Shown piece by piece: positions 18,759 through 28,504 of a stretch of 64,000 nt of DNA; within the stretch, counting starts at the first letter, position 1; each line of letters starts with the position of its first letter. Position numbers and translations under genes: made by a program. The notes below the pieces were generated by a model that was not told where the DNA came from, did not search any database, and saw nothing but the letters and a program-made list of their open reading frames with translations. Where the stretch lies: contig NZ_CP032707.1 of the NCBI RefSeq assembly GCF_003627995.1, positions 1 to 64,000 on the forward strand, read 5' to 3'. This stretch comes from Brevundimonas naejangsanensis. Lineage in GTDB: Bacteria; Pseudomonadota; Alphaproteobacteria; Caulobacterales; Caulobacteraceae.

Positions 18759-19867
18759 AGCTCCCCAGGTTCCGGTTGGGCCGCATCGAACGCTATGTGC
18801 TGCTCCAGCAGATGAAGTCGCTGGGCGTGGCCCTGGCGGTCATCGGCGCCCTGGTCATGCTGATCGACTTCGTCGAGGTGTCGCGCGGGCTGAACTCCTC
18901 GGGCGAACTGTCGAGCGCGCGGATCTTCGGCCTGGTGCTGGTCAAGTCTCCCTCGGTCATCATCCAGCTTCTGCCCTTCGTCTTTCTGTTCGGCACCCTG
19001 GGGGCGTTCGTCAGCCTGAACCGGCGCAGCGAACTGATCGCCATGCGGGCGGCGGGCGTCTCGGCCTGGCGCTTCGTCCTGCCGGCGGCCGGAGCGGCGG
19101 TGGCGCTGGGGGTGCTGACGGTCACGGTTCTGGGCCCGATGGCGGCGGCTGGCGACGGCATCTGGCAGCGCGAGCGCGCCCGCATCTCGGGCTCCGTGCC
19201 CGGGAGCGAATCGCATGAAGCGGTCTGGCTGCGCGAGGGCGACGCCAACCGGCAGATGATCATCCGCGCCGCGCGCCAGGAACAGGCCAGCGGCCGCCTG
19301 CTGGACGCGACCTTCTTCATCTACACCACCACCTCGTCGGGCCGTCGCGTCTTCACCGAACGCATCGACGCGGCCACGGCCGCCCTCAACGCCGGGCGCT
19401 GGCGCCTGACCGATGCGGCAGGCGCGCAGACCGGCCAGCGGGCCGTGCGCTACGCCACCCTGGACCTGCCGTCCAACCTGGCCGACGAAGAGGCCTTCCA
19501 GCGCTTCGCCCGGCCTCAATCGACGCCCTTCTGGTCCCTGCCCAACCAGATTCGCCGCATCGAGGACGCGGGCTTCGCCTCGACCGCCTACCGGCTGCGG
19601 CTGCAACAACTTCTGGCCACGCCGCTGATCTTCGGCGCCATGTCGATCCTGGCGGCAGCCTTCTCGCTGCGGCTGATGCGGCTGGGCGACCTGGCGCGGA
19701 TGACGGTGGCGGCCGTGGTGCTGGGCTTCGCCTTCTTCTTCCTGAACCAGTTCTCGTCGGCCATGGGCTCGGCCGAGGTGGTCGCCCCGGTCATCGCCGC
19801 CTGGCTGCCGCCGGTCTTGACGGCCCTCGCAGCCTTCACCTTGCTGTTCTATACCGAAGACGGCTAA
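18755..19867 (+). CDS. lptG: LPS export permease LptG
   Basis: 370 aa partner of LptF. It begins RIERYVLLQQMKSLGVALAV, has the same three-helix / periplasmic domain / three-helix layout, and contains RRSELIAMRAAGVSAWR, the cytoplasmic coupling segment that contacts LptB. The two permeases pair in one complex that passes LPS to the periplasmic bridge and then to LptD, which is encoded 24 bp downstream. Confidence 0.93.
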   Translation: MKLPRFRLGRIERYVLLQQMKSLGVALAVIGALVMLIDFVEVSRGLNSSGELSSARIFGLVLVKSPSVIIQLLPFVFLFGTLGAFVSLNRRSELIAMRAAGVSAWRFVLPAAGAAVALGVLTVTVLGPMAAAGDGIWQRERARISGSVPGSESHEAVWLREGDANRQMIIRAARQEQASGRLLDATFFIYTTTSSGRRVFTERIDAATAALNAGRWRLTDAAGAQTGQRAVRYATLDLPSNLADEEAFQRFARPQSTPFWSLPNQIRRIEDAGFASTAYRLRLQQLLATPLIFGAMSILAAAFSLRLMRLGDLARMTVAAVVLGFAFFFLNQFSSAMGSAEVVAPVIAAWLPPVLTALAAFTLLFYTEDG

Positions 19868-19891
19868 TCGGGCGGTTCCGCCCAGCCGGCA

Positions 19892-22387
19892 ATGAGTGGA
19901 CACCGCATGACCAACCGCCGTCTCCCCCGCATGGGAGCCCTGCGCCTTCGGCTGCTGACCGGCGCGGCGTTGGTCATAGGCGCGCCCCTGTCTCAACTGG
20001 CGCTGCCCCAGCTGGCCCTGGCCCAGGAGGCGCCGGCCCCCGCAGCGGCCCAGCCCAAGGCCCAGACGACGGCGCAGGCCCCCGGCGCCGACGGCCTGAC
20101 GCCCGACGCCGTCTTCATCGACGCCGATTCCGCCCAGCGTGACGGCGACGTCGTCTCGGCCCACGGCTCGGCCGAGGATCGCGTCTTCGCCCGGTTCCAG
20201 GACCACAGCCTGCGCGCCCAGGACGTCACCTACGATCTTCAAAAGCGCATCGCCACGGCCTCGGGCGACGCCGAGCTGACGGCGCCGGACGGCTCGGTCG
20301 TCCACGCCAGCCGCATCGAACTGGACTCCGACCTCAAGGCCGGCGTCGCGGTCGACCTGGCCACCCGCCTGTCGAACGGGGCCAGCCTGATGGCCGCCAC
20401 GGCGGTGCGCCGGTCCGAGACGGTCAGCGAGCTGAACTCCGTCATCTTCACCCCCTGCCCCATCTGCGACGCCAACGGCCCCAAGACGCCGAGCGTCTCG
20501 ATCCAGGCCGAGAAGGCGGTGCAGAACGAGGAACTGCGGGCGATCCTGTATCGCAACGTGGTATTCCGCCTGGGCGGCGTGCCTGTCTTCTACCTGCCGG
20601 CCTTCGCCCATCCCGACCCGTCGGTCGACCGCGCCTCCGGCTTCCTGGTGCCGACGGTCGACTATGAGGCCGGGCGCGGCTTTTCGCTCGAAGTTCCCTA
20701 TCTGCGCGTGGTCTCCCCGTCCGAGGACTGGCTGTTCAGCCCGCAGTTCAACACCAAGGTCGCGCCCCTGATGAACGTGCAGTGGCGCCGCCGCTTCACG
20801 GACGGGACCATCGTCGCGCGCGGCGGCTACACCTACGGCCGCAGCTTCGGCGATTTCGACCTGGACGGCGACGGCCACGCCGAGAGCAATGTCCGCTTCG
20901 GCGATCGGACCAGCCGCAGCTATCTGCTGGCCCACGGCACGTTTGACCCCGACGGCGCCTGGCGCTGGGGCTTCACTGCCGAGCGGGTCTCGGACAAGAC
21001 CCTGTTCGACCGCTACGACGTGCGCGACGCCTATCAGGACAACGGCCTCTACTACGGCGACAGCCGCCGCCTGATCAGCCAGATCTACGCCGAGCGTCAG
21101 ACCACGCGTTCCTATCTGTCGGTCGCGGCCTTCACCCTGCAGAGCCTGCGCGTGGCCGAGATCAATCCGATCACGCCCGCCCTCAACGTCTTCGAGGACG
21201 ACCACACCCTGCCCCTGGTCGCGCCCCTGATCGAGGCCCGCTGGGAGCCCGAGGGGCCGGTGTTCGGCGGACGGCTGCGGCTGCGCGGCTCGGCCGTGGC
21301 GCTGACCCGCCAGGCCTATGTCGGCTTCCCCACCCTGTCGCCGGAGCTGATTCCCCCGGGACCGACCGAAGGCCTGCCGGGCGTCGACAGCCGCCGCGTG
21401 ACCGGCCAGGCCGAGTGGCGCCGCACCCTGATCTCGCCCCTGGGCGTGCGCTGGGAGCCGTTCGTCGACCTGCGCGCGGACTTCTATTCGGTCGGCGACC
21501 TGCCGCCCTCGCTGGGCATCGACGACGTCAACCACGCCCGCGCCCGCACCAGCGCGGGGGTCGACATCAGCTATCCGCTCTATCGTCGCCTCAGCGCCTC
21601 GTCGGACCTGATCCTCGAGCCGATGGCCCAGCTGTCGATCTCGAACAAGGCCGACCTGGACCCCCGCATCCCCAATGAGGACAGCCAGGTCACCGAACTG
21701 GATCACCTGTCCCTGTTCCGCATAGACCGCTTCCCCGGCTACGACCTGCTCGAAGGCGGCCTGCGCTTCACCGCCGGGGCGCGCGCCACCCTGCGCTGGG
21801 ACGAGGTGCGCTCCGCCAGCCTCTTCATCGGCCGCAGCATGCGCGCCGACGACCTGGACGAGTTTCTGACGCCCATTCCCGACGATCCGACGCGTCTCTA
21901 CGATCCCTCGGGCCTGGCGCACCGGACCTCGGACTGGGTGGTGCACGCGACGTTCAATCCCTCGGACCGGATGCGCGGCTGGTTCCACGCCACCCTGGAC
22001 GGCGCCGGCGAAATTCACCGGGCCGAGGCCACGGTCGATGGCCGCTGGGGCCGCCGCAACCTGGCCAGCGTCAGCTACATCGTCGACCGCTCCAACCCGC
22101 TGGCGGGGCCGCTGAACCGCAACTATGAGTTCGTCCAGCTGTCGGCCAACCAGTTCATCTGGGGCAATTGGGGCGTGGCGGTGAACGGCATCGCCGACCT
22201 GGAGCGGGACATCATCACCCGCTCGGAGGTGGGCGTTCTGTTCGACGACGACTGCTTCCGGATCGAGGTGGGCTGGCGTCGCGACAACACCCGCGTGCGC
22301 CCCACCGGCCCCGCCGAGGGCGTGTATTTGCGTCTTAACCTCGCCACGTTTGGAGGTTCAGGCTATGATCGTGACAATATGCGGTAG
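19892..22387 (+). CDS. lptD: LPS-assembly outer membrane protein LptD
   Basis: 831 aa outer-membrane beta-barrel that inserts LPS into the outer leaflet. A signal sequence precedes an OstA-like periplasmic domain (DAVFIDADSAQRDGDVVSA onward), then a large barrel with abundant aromatic/charged strands. Cysteines in CPIC near residue 190 and DDDCF near the end are placed to make the inter-domain disulfide required in known LptD proteins. ATG 19892 is used; a second ATG at 19907 is an equally good start. Follows lptG and is followed by surA, its chaperone. Confidence 0.92.
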   Translation: MSGHRMTNRRLPRMGALRLRLLTGAALVIGAPLSQLALPQLALAQEAPAPAAAQPKAQTTAQAPGADGLTPDAVFIDADSAQRDGDVVSAHGSAEDRVFARFQDHSLRAQDVTYDLQKRIATASGDAELTAPDGSVVHASRIELDSDLKAGVAVDLATRLSNGASLMAATAVRRSETVSELNSVIFTPCPICDANGPKTPSVSIQAEKAVQNEELRAILYRNVVFRLGGVPVFYLPAFAHPDPSVDRASGFLVPTVDYEAGRGFSLEVPYLRVVSPSEDWLFSPQFNTKVAPLMNVQWRRRFTDGTIVARGGYTYGRSFGDFDLDGDGHAESNVRFGDRTSRSYLLAHGTFDPDGAWRWGFTAERVSDKTLFDRYDVRDAYQDNGLYYGDSRRLISQIYAERQTTRSYLSVAAFTLQSLRVAEINPITPALNVFEDDHTLPLVAPLIEARWEPEGPVFGGRLRLRGSAVALTRQAYVGFPTLSPELIPPGPTEGLPGVDSRRVTGQAEWRRTLISPLGVRWEPFVDLRADFYSVGDLPPSLGIDDVNHARARTSAGVDISYPLYRRLSASSDLILEPMAQLSISNKADLDPRIPNEDSQVTELDHLSLFRIDRFPGYDLLEGGLRFTAGARATLRWDEVRSASLFIGRSMRADDLDEFLTPIPDDPTRLYDPSGLAHRTSDWVVHATFNPSDRMRGWFHATLDGAGEIHRAEATVDGRWGRRNLASVSYIVDRSNPLAGPLNRNYEFVQLSANQFIWGNWGVAVNGIADLERDIITRSEVGVLFDDDCFRIEVGWRRDNTRVRPTGPAEGVYLRLNLATFGGSGYDRDNMR

Positions 22388-22492
22388 GCATGGCGTGCAT
22401 GGCGGCTTACGGGGACGTTCGCCCCTGGTTCGGCGGGGCTGCGCGCGCTGCCGGAACCGGGTCGGGACCGCTTTAGGGAATCAGGACTGACG

Positions 22493-23845
22493 ATGCGTTT
22501 GATGCGTTACTCTACGGGAGCCGCCCTGGCCGCCCTCTTGGTCGTTGCGGCCGTGGAACCCTCGTCGGCCCAGACCAGCCCCGCCGCTCCGGCGCCGGCG
22601 GCCGGCGCCCTGAACCCGGCCGCCGAGGAGGCGCCGCAGCGCGCCGCGCCCGCGCCGCAGTTCCGCATGGCCGACGGCATCATCGCCACGGTCAACGACC
22701 GCATCATCACGGGCTATGACCTGCGCCAGCGGATGCTGGTGCTGATGGCCATGACCCAGGTCCAACCGACCGAGGAAAACATCGGCGCCATCCAGCAGCA
22801 GGCGCTGAACGACCTGATCGACCAGCACCTGCAGGCCGCGGAACTGGCCAAGTTCGAGCAGCTGAAGATTTCGGACCAGGAAGTCGATCAGGAAATCGCC
22901 GACATGGCTCGCCAGGCGGGCACGACGGCGGCCAACTACCTGGGCTTCCTGCAGCAAGGCGGCATCAGCATCCCCGCCTTCCGCGAGCAGATGCGCACCG
23001 AGATCGGCTGGCGCGAACTGGTCGGCGGCCGTTTCCGCGACCGCGCCCGCGTCAGCAAGAGCCAGGTCGAGCAGTCCATGCGCCAACTGACGGAATCGGC
23101 GACCAAGCCCCAGTATCTGGTCGGCGAGATTTATATCGAGGCCGCTCGCGTCGGCGGCATGCAGGAAGCCATGAACGGCGCTCGCCAGCTGGTCCAGCAG
23201 ATGATCCAGGGCGCTCCCTTCATGGCCGTTGCGCGCCAGTTCTCGGCCGCCCCCTCGGCCGCGCGCGGCGGCGACGCCGGCTGGATCGTCAAGGGCACGG
23301 TGCAGCCCGCCCTGCAGACCGCCATGGACACCCTGGAGGTCGGCCAGCTGTCGAACCCGATCCCGGTCGATGGCGGCGTCTACATCCTCTACATGCGCGA
23401 CAAGCGCTCGGGCGCCTCGACCAGCATGGTTCAGATGAAGCAGGTCATGATCGAACTGCCCGAGAACGCCGACGAGGCCCAGGTCGCGGCGGCGACCCAG
23501 CGGCTGGAGGCCCTGCGTGGCCAGCTGACCTGCGACAACATCCTGACCCGCGCCCGTTCGGAACAGGGGATGCTGGGCGCCGACCTTGGCGAGAGCGACG
23601 TCGACGACCTGCTGCCGCAGTTCCAGCAGGTCGCCCGCTCGGCCGAGGTGGGCTCGGTCAGCACGGCGGTACGCACCCCGCTGGGCGTTCACCTGCTGGC
23701 CGTCTGCGGCCGCCGCCTGGGCGGCCCCGAGGCGCCCTCGGCCCAGCAGGTCGAGGCCCGGCTGCAGAATCAGAATTACGCCATGCTGGGCCGTCGCTAC
23801 CTGCGCGACCTGCGGGCGGACGCCCTGATCGAAATCAAGCAATGA
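22493..23845 (+). CDS. surA: periplasmic chaperone / peptidyl-prolyl isomerase SurA
   Basis: 450 aa protein with a signal peptide (MRLMRYSTGAALAALL, cut near SSAQ). The SurA N-terminal chaperone domain starts at DGIIATVNDRIITGYDLRQR. One recognisable parvulin domain lies around residues 205-305 (FMAVARQFS, GGDAGWI), and a second, more degenerate one follows. SurA escorts outer-membrane proteins, LptD among them, to the BAM complex. Its stop overlaps pdxA by four bases. Confidence 0.9.
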   Translation: MRLMRYSTGAALAALLVVAAVEPSSAQTSPAAPAPAAGALNPAAEEAPQRAAPAPQFRMADGIIATVNDRIITGYDLRQRMLVLMAMTQVQPTEENIGAIQQQALNDLIDQHLQAAELAKFEQLKISDQEVDQEIADMARQAGTTAANYLGFLQQGGISIPAFREQMRTEIGWRELVGGRFRDRARVSKSQVEQSMRQLTESATKPQYLVGEIYIEAARVGGMQEAMNGARQLVQQMIQGAPFMAVARQFSAAPSAARGGDAGWIVKGTVQPALQTAMDTLEVGQLSNPIPVDGGVYILYMRDKRSGASTSMVQMKQVMIELPENADEAQVAAATQRLEALRGQLTCDNILTRARSEQGMLGADLGESDVDDLLPQFQQVARSAEVGSVSTAVRTPLGVHLLAVCGRRLGGPEAPSAQQVEARLQNQNYAMLGRRYLRDLRADALIEIKQ

Positions 23846-24861
23846 CCATGGGCCGGCCGCTCATCGTCACGATGGGCGATCCGGCCGGGGTCGGGCCCGA
23901 GATCATCGCCCGCGCCTGGCCGATCCTGGCCACGCCGCCCGGCCCCCTGGCCCCGGTCACGCCCTTCGTCGTGGTCGGCGACGCCGACGTCCTGGCCGCC
24001 CAGGGGCAGCCGGTCGAGCCGGTGCTCGGCCCCGCCGACGCGGCCGCCGTCTTCGGCCGCGCCATCCCCGTGCTGCACAGCCCCGCGCCCGCGCCCGTCG
24101 TGCCCGGCCGCCCCGATCCCGCCAATGCGCCCGCCGTGGCCGACTGGATCGAGCGGGGGGTCGACCTGATCCTGTCGGGCGAGGGCTCGGGCCTGGTCAC
24201 GGCCCCCATCGCCAAGGCGCCCATGTATGCGTCCGGCTTCCGCTTCCCCGGCCACACCGAGTTCATCGCCGAGTTGACCATCGACGTTCCCTTCCGCGGC
24301 ACGCGCGGCCCGGTGATGATGCTGACGGCCAAGAATCTGCGGGCCTGCCTGGTCACCATCCATGTCCCGATCGACCAACTGCCCGAACTGGTCACGGCCG
24401 AGCGGGTCAGCCGCGTGGCGCGGGTCGTCCATGAATCGATGAAACGCGATTTCGGCATCGCCGCCCCGCGCCTGGCCATGGCCGCGCTCAACCCCCACGC
24501 GGGCGAAGGCGGCGCCATCGGCCTGCAAGAGGTGACGGTGCTGCGCCCCGCCGCCGAAGCCCTGCGCGCCGAGGGGCTGAACATCACCGATCCCCTGCCC
24601 GCCGACACCCTGTTCCACGAGGAGGCGCGGGCGCGCTACGACGCCGTGGTCTGCCTCTATCACGACCAGGCGCTGATCCCGGTGAAGACGCTGGACTTCT
24701 GGGGCGGGGTGAACGCCACGCTCGGCCTGCCCATCATCCGCACCTCGCCCGACCACGGCACCGGCTTCGACATCGCCGGCAAGGGGATCGCCCGCGCCGA
24801 CAGCTTCATCGCCGCCGTCCGCCTGGCCTCGGAGATGGCGGCGACGCGCCGTCAGCGATAG
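23842..24861 (+). CDS. pdxA: 4-hydroxythreonine-4-phosphate dehydrogenase
   Basis: 339 aa NAD-dependent enzyme of pyridoxal-phosphate synthesis, giving the amino-ketone condensed by PdxJ. Visible family motifs are MGDPAGVGPEI, FPGHTEFIAEL (metal histidine), LNPHAGEGG, CLYHDQALIPVKTL and TSPDHGTGFDIAGKG. ATGA overlap with surA. The surA-pdxA-rsmA order matches that of enterobacteria. Confidence 0.95.
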   Translation: MTMGRPLIVTMGDPAGVGPEIIARAWPILATPPGPLAPVTPFVVVGDADVLAAQGQPVEPVLGPADAAAVFGRAIPVLHSPAPAPVVPGRPDPANAPAVADWIERGVDLILSGEGSGLVTAPIAKAPMYASGFRFPGHTEFIAELTIDVPFRGTRGPVMMLTAKNLRACLVTIHVPIDQLPELVTAERVSRVARVVHESMKRDFGIAAPRLAMAALNPHAGEGGAIGLQEVTVLRPAAEALRAEGLNITDPLPADTLFHEEARARYDAVVCLYHDQALIPVKTLDFWGGVNATLGLPIIRTSPDHGTGFDIAGKGIARADSFIAAVRLASEMAATRRQR

Positions 24862-24872
24862 GCTGCCCTTCT

Positions 24873-24989
24873 CTCCGCTCAACATTAGAGATGGGAGAAC
24901 TTCACGCGAAGAGACCATTCCAGCGGACAAATCTCCTCGGTTTGCGTATGAAGCTACAATACTGGTCCCCGCCAAAGGGGATGAGCGGA
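24873..24989. repeat. diverged copy of the 14745-14840 intergenic repeat
   Basis: Shares with 14745-14840 the start CTCCGCTCA, an internal GAGAACTTCAC, a later ACTGGTCCC and the end GGATGAGCGG, but the inner palindromes have eroded. It fills the pdxA-rsmA gap. Its right end abuts the GGAG ribosome site of rsmA at 24991-24994. Confidence 0.55.
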
Positions 24990-24999
24990 TGGAGTTTCA

Positions 25000-25812
25000 G
25001 TGGCTGACGCCCTGCCGAGTTTGCGTGAAACGCTCGACGCCCATGGCCTCCTGGCCAAGAAGAGTTTCGGCCAGCACTTCCTGCTGGACCTGAACGTCAC
25101 GCGGAAGATCGTCCGCTACGCCGGGCCGTTCGAGGGCCGCGCCGTGATCGAGGTCGGCCCCGGCCCCGGCGGCCTGACGCGCGCCCTGCTGGAAAGCGAC
25201 GCTGGCAAGGTGGTGCTGGTCGAGAAAGACCCGCGCTTCATCCCCCTGCTGTCCGAACTGGACGACGGCTCGGGCCGCCTCAGCATCATCGAGGGCGACG
25301 CCCTGCGGGTGAAGGAGGCCGACCTGGTCGAGGGGCCGGCGCATCTGGTCTCCAACCTGCCCTACAACGTCGGCACGCCGCTGCTGATCAAATGGCTGAC
25401 GGGGCCGTGGACGCCCTGCGCCCTGACCCTGATGTTCCAGAAGGAGGTCGCCGAGCGCGTGGTGGCCCAGCCGGGCGAGGACGCCTATGGCCGCCTGGCG
25501 GTCATCACCCAGGCCGTGGCCGAGGCGCGCATCGTCATGCACCTGCCCGCCGCCGCCTTCACCCCGCCGCCCAAGGTGGCCTCGGCGGTGGTGCATCTGG
25601 TACCCTTGGCCGAGCGCCCCGCCCCCGACCGCCTGAAGCGGCTGGAACGGGTCACGGCGGCCGCCTTCGGCCAGCGTCGCAAGATGCTGCGCTCCAGCCT
25701 GAAACAACTCGGCGGCGCCGCCCTGTGCGAAGCCGCTGGAATCGAACCCGACGCCCGCGCCGAGACCATTGACGTGGCGGGCTTCCTCAGATTGGCCGAT
25801 GCTTTGAAATGA
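25000..25812 (+). CDS. rsmA: 16S rRNA (adenine1518/1519-N6) dimethyltransferase
   Basis: 270 aa KsgA methyltransferase that dimethylates two adenosines in helix 45 of 16S rRNA. It shows KKSFGQHFLLD, the SAM-binding VIEVGPGPGGLTRALL and the catalytic NLPYNVGTPLL. Starts with GTG, preceded by GGAG at five-base spacing. The stop overlaps the next start (ATGA). Confidence 0.95.
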   Translation: MADALPSLRETLDAHGLLAKKSFGQHFLLDLNVTRKIVRYAGPFEGRAVIEVGPGPGGLTRALLESDAGKVVLVEKDPRFIPLLSELDDGSGRLSIIEGDALRVKEADLVEGPAHLVSNLPYNVGTPLLIKWLTGPWTPCALTLMFQKEVAERVVAQPGEDAYGRLAVITQAVAEARIVMHLPAAAFTPPPKVASAVVHLVPLAERPAPDRLKRLERVTAAAFGQRRKMLRSSLKQLGGAALCEAAGIEPDARAETIDVAGFLRLADALK

Positions 25813-26966
25813 CAGTAGAAATTCAACCCTTCCGCGCCATCGCCATCAGCCGCATCGCCCACGACCTGAAGGCCCAGGGGCGTTCGGTCATCCACATGGA
25901 GTTCGGCCAGCCCTCGACCGGCGCGCCCAGCCGCGCCATCGCCGAGGCCCACCGCGTGCTGGACGCCGAGGCCGGCGGCTATTGGGAAAGCCCCCTGCTG
26001 CGCGCCCGCGTGGCCAAGCTGTACAAGGACCGCTACGGCGTCGAGATCGACCCCGAGCGCGTCATCATGACGGCCGGCGCCTCGCCCGCTCTGGTGGTGG
26101 CGCTGAACATGCGCTTCGCCCCCGGCGACCGGGTGGCCATCGCCCGGCCCGGCTACGTCGCCTATCGCAACACGATGAAGGCCCTGCACATCGTCCCGCA
26201 GGAGATCGACTGCGGCGCCGACGTGCGCTTCCAGCTGACGGCCAAGGCCCTGCGCGAGCTGGACCCGGCGCCCCAGGGCGTCATCATCGCCAGCCCGGCC
26301 AACCCGACCGGCACCGTCATCGCCGAGGACGAGCTGAAGGCCATCGTCGAGGTCTGCCGCGAGCGCAACATCAGCATCATCTCGGACGAGATCTATCACG
26401 GCATCACCTACGGCCATGACACGCCCTGCATGCTGCAGTTCGATCCCAAGGCCATGATCGTCAACAGCTTCTCCAAATACTGGAGCATGGCGGGCTGGCG
26501 TCTAGGCTGGCTGATCCTGCCGGAAGAAGAGGTCCAGCAGGCCCGCGCGCGCATGGGCAACATGTTCCTGACGCCCGCCACGCTCAGCCAGTTCGCCGGC
26601 CTGATCGCCATGGACTGCGAGGACGAGCTGGAAGCCAACATCGCCGTCTATCGCGCCAACCGCGAGCGGATGCTGGAGGCCCTGCCGGCCATGGGCCTGC
26701 GCTCGATCGCCCCGCCGGACGGCGCCTTCTACATCTATGCGGACATCGGTCACCTGACCAACGACAGCATGGCCTTCTGCGAAAAGCTGGTGCGCGAGAC
26801 GGGCGTGGCGACGGCGCCGGGCGTGGACTTCGACCCGGTTAACGGCCACCGCTTCATCCGCTTCAGCTTCGCCGTCTCGACGCCCGAGATCGAGGACGCC
26901 TTGGCGCGCATGAAGCCCTTCTTCGCCGCGCACACGGAAGCCGCGCAGGAACAGCAGACGGCCTAG
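25809..26966 (+). CDS. class I/II PLP-dependent aminotransferase
   Basis: 385 aa aminotransferase of fold type I. The PLP lysine is in [17 protein letters not shown], with upstream PANPTGTVI and [11 protein letters not shown] (PLP-ring aspartate and tyrosine). Resembles aspartate/aromatic aminotransferases; substrate cannot be set from sequence. It overlaps rsmA by four bases and so ends the lptF-to-rsmA direction of transcription. Confidence 0.88.
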   Translation: MTVEIQPFRAIAISRIAHDLKAQGRSVIHMEFGQPSTGAPSRAIAEAHRVLDAEAGGYWESPLLRARVAKLYKDRYGVEIDPERVIMTAGASPALVVALNMRFAPGDRVAIARPGYVAYRNTMKALHIVPQEIDCGADVRFQLTAKALRELDPAPQGVIIASPANPTGTVIAEDELKAIVEVCRERNISIISDEIYHGITYGHDTPCMLQFDPKAMIVNSFSKYWSMAGWRLGWLILPEEEVQQARARMGNMFLTPATLSQFAGLIAMDCEDELEANIAVYRANRERMLEALPAMGLRSIAPPDGAFYIYADIGHLTNDSMAFCEKLVRETGVATAPGVDFDPVNGHRFIRFSFAVSTPEIEDALARMKPFFAAHTEAAQEQQTA

Positions 26967-27004
26967 GGGCGTTCGTCAGGCCCCGAAACCGTCTCGGAGC
27001 CTTC

Positions 27005-28051
27005 ATGTCGAAATCGCGTCTCGCCGTCGCCGCCCTTCCCTTCGCCCTGGCCGCCTTGACGGCCTGCGGATCGCCCGCCGAAACGCCGAGACCCGAGCCG
27101 CAGCCGCCGGTCGTCGAAAGCCCGGCGCCGGCCCTGACGCGCGAGGCGGTCGAGACCGCCGTGTTCGAATCCGTGGCGGCCGCCCCCGTAGAGGGCCAGC
27201 CGGCACAGCCGGACGCGGCGACAGCGCGCGCTCAGATCCTGCTGGACCGGGCCAACTTCTCGCCGGGCGTGATCGACGGTCTGGGCGGCGACAACACCCG
27301 CCAGGCTGTCGCCGCCTTCGAAAAGGCCGCCGGCCTGCCGCAGGACGGGGTGCTGGACGCCGAGGTCTTCCGCCGCCTGACCGCCGGGGACGACGGCCGC
27401 GTCCTGACCGACTACGCGATCACCGCCGCCGACCTGGCCGGGCCCTTCATCGGTCAGGTCCCGGCCAAACTGGCCGACATGGCCAGGCTCCAGACCGTCG
27501 GCTACGCCACGCCGCTGGAGATGCTGGCCGAGAAGTTCCACATGACCGAGGGCCTGCTGCAGGCGCTCAACCCCGGCGTCGACTTCGGCAAGCCGGGCCA
27601 GACCATCGTCGTCGCCGCCGTGACCCAGACCGATCTGACGGGCGACGTGGCCCACATCGTCGTCGACAAGGCGGAACGGTCCGTGCGGGCCTATGACGCG
27701 TCGGACAGGCTGCTGGCCTTCTATCCGGCCACCATCGGCAGTTCCGCGCGCCCGGCGCCCTCGGGCGAGCTCCGCGTCGTCGGCGTCGCGCCCGAGCCCA
27801 ACTACACCTACGACCCGGACCGGGTCAGCTATGACCGGGGCGACCGCAAGGTCATCGTGCCGCCGGGGCCGAACAATCCGGTCGGCTCGGTGTGGATCGA
27901 CCTGTCGCGCGACACCTACGGCATCCACGGCACGCCGGACCCGTCCAAGGTCGGCAAGACCTTCTCCAGCGGCTGCGTGCGCCTGACCAACTGGGACGCC
28001 GAACAGCTGGCGTCCAAGGTCAAGCCGGGCGTTCGGGTGACCTTCCGCTAG
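27005..28051 (+). CDS. L,D-transpeptidase lipoprotein with peptidoglycan-binding domain
   Basis: 348 aa predicted lipoprotein (LTAC lipobox, Cys21). After a proline-rich spacer come a PG_binding_1-like domain (residues about 75-125, [21 protein letters not shown]), a LysM-like segment ([18 protein letters not shown]) and a YkuD catalytic domain with [10 protein letters not shown] and [11 protein letters not shown]. YkuD enzymes make 3-3 crosslinks in peptidoglycan or attach proteins to it. Its TAG shares the bases CTAG with the stop of the convergent deaminase gene. Confidence 0.9.
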   Translation: MSKSRLAVAALPFALAALTACGSPAETPRPEPQPPVVESPAPALTREAVETAVFESVAAAPVEGQPAQPDAATARAQILLDRANFSPGVIDGLGGDNTRQAVAAFEKAAGLPQDGVLDAEVFRRLTAGDDGRVLTDYAITAADLAGPFIGQVPAKLADMARLQTVGYATPLEMLAEKFHMTEGLLQALNPGVDFGKPGQTIVVAAVTQTDLTGDVAHIVVDKAERSVRAYDASDRLLAFYPATIGSSARPAPSGELRVVGVAPEPNYTYDPDRVSYDRGDRKVIVPPGPNNPVGSVWIDLSRDTYGIHGTPDPSKVGKTFSSGCVRLTNWDAEQLASKVKPGVRVTFR

Positions 28052-28500
28052 GCGGCGTAAAGCTCCGCCGCCGTCCGCCCCGGCACGTCCAGTTGCCTCA
28101 TCGGCAACGGCGGCGGGTCCAGCCTCACGCCCAGCGCCTGATAGGTCGCCGCGCTCGAGAAGCCGTAGGCCTCGGCGTCGTCGTTGCTGAAGGCGTAATA
28201 GACGGCGCTGACGCGCGTCATCACCGCCGCAGCCAGGCACATGGGGCACGGATGGCCGCTGGCGTAGAGGACAGCGCCCGACAGGTCGACCGTCCCCAGC
28301 GCGGGCCCCGCCTGGCGCAGGGCCTCCATTTCGGCGTGGGAGCTGGGGTCGCAGGTGGCCAGCATCCGGTTGACACCGGTCGCGACCACCGCGCCGTCCT
28401 TGACCAGCACCGCGCCGAACGGCCGCCCGCCGGCCTTGACGTTCTCCAGCGCCAGGTCGACGGCCTGGGCCAGCCAGCGGCGGTGCTCGGCGTCGCTCAT
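28048..28500 (-). CDS. nucleoside deaminase (CMP/dCMP deaminase fold)
   Basis: 150 aa zinc hydrolase with the two ligand motifs of the cytidine-deaminase superfamily: HAE (His55, Glu57) and PCPMC (Cys85, Cys88). Size and the ending LPMRQLDV are more like guanine or nucleoside deaminases than the tRNA adenosine deaminase TadA, but TadA cannot be ruled out. It follows gmk by 4 bp, fitting a nucleotide-salvage role in that transcript. Confidence 0.82.
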   Translation of the reverse strand: MSDAEHRRWLAQAVDLALENVKAGGRPFGAVLVKDGAVVATGVNRMLATCDPSSHAEMEALRQAGPALGTVDLSGAVLYASGHPCPMCLAAAVMTRVSAVYYAFSNDDAEAYGFSSAATYQALGVRLDPPPLPMRQLDVPGRTAAELYAA

Positions 28501-28504
28501 GGCG

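Noticed and set aside
18590..22018. Very long minus-strand open frame (1142 codons) opposite lptF, lptG and lptD
   Set aside because: It is antisense to three well-supported genes, its product is His/Gln/Arg/Gly-rich with no domain, and such frames are expected from the extreme third-position GC bias.
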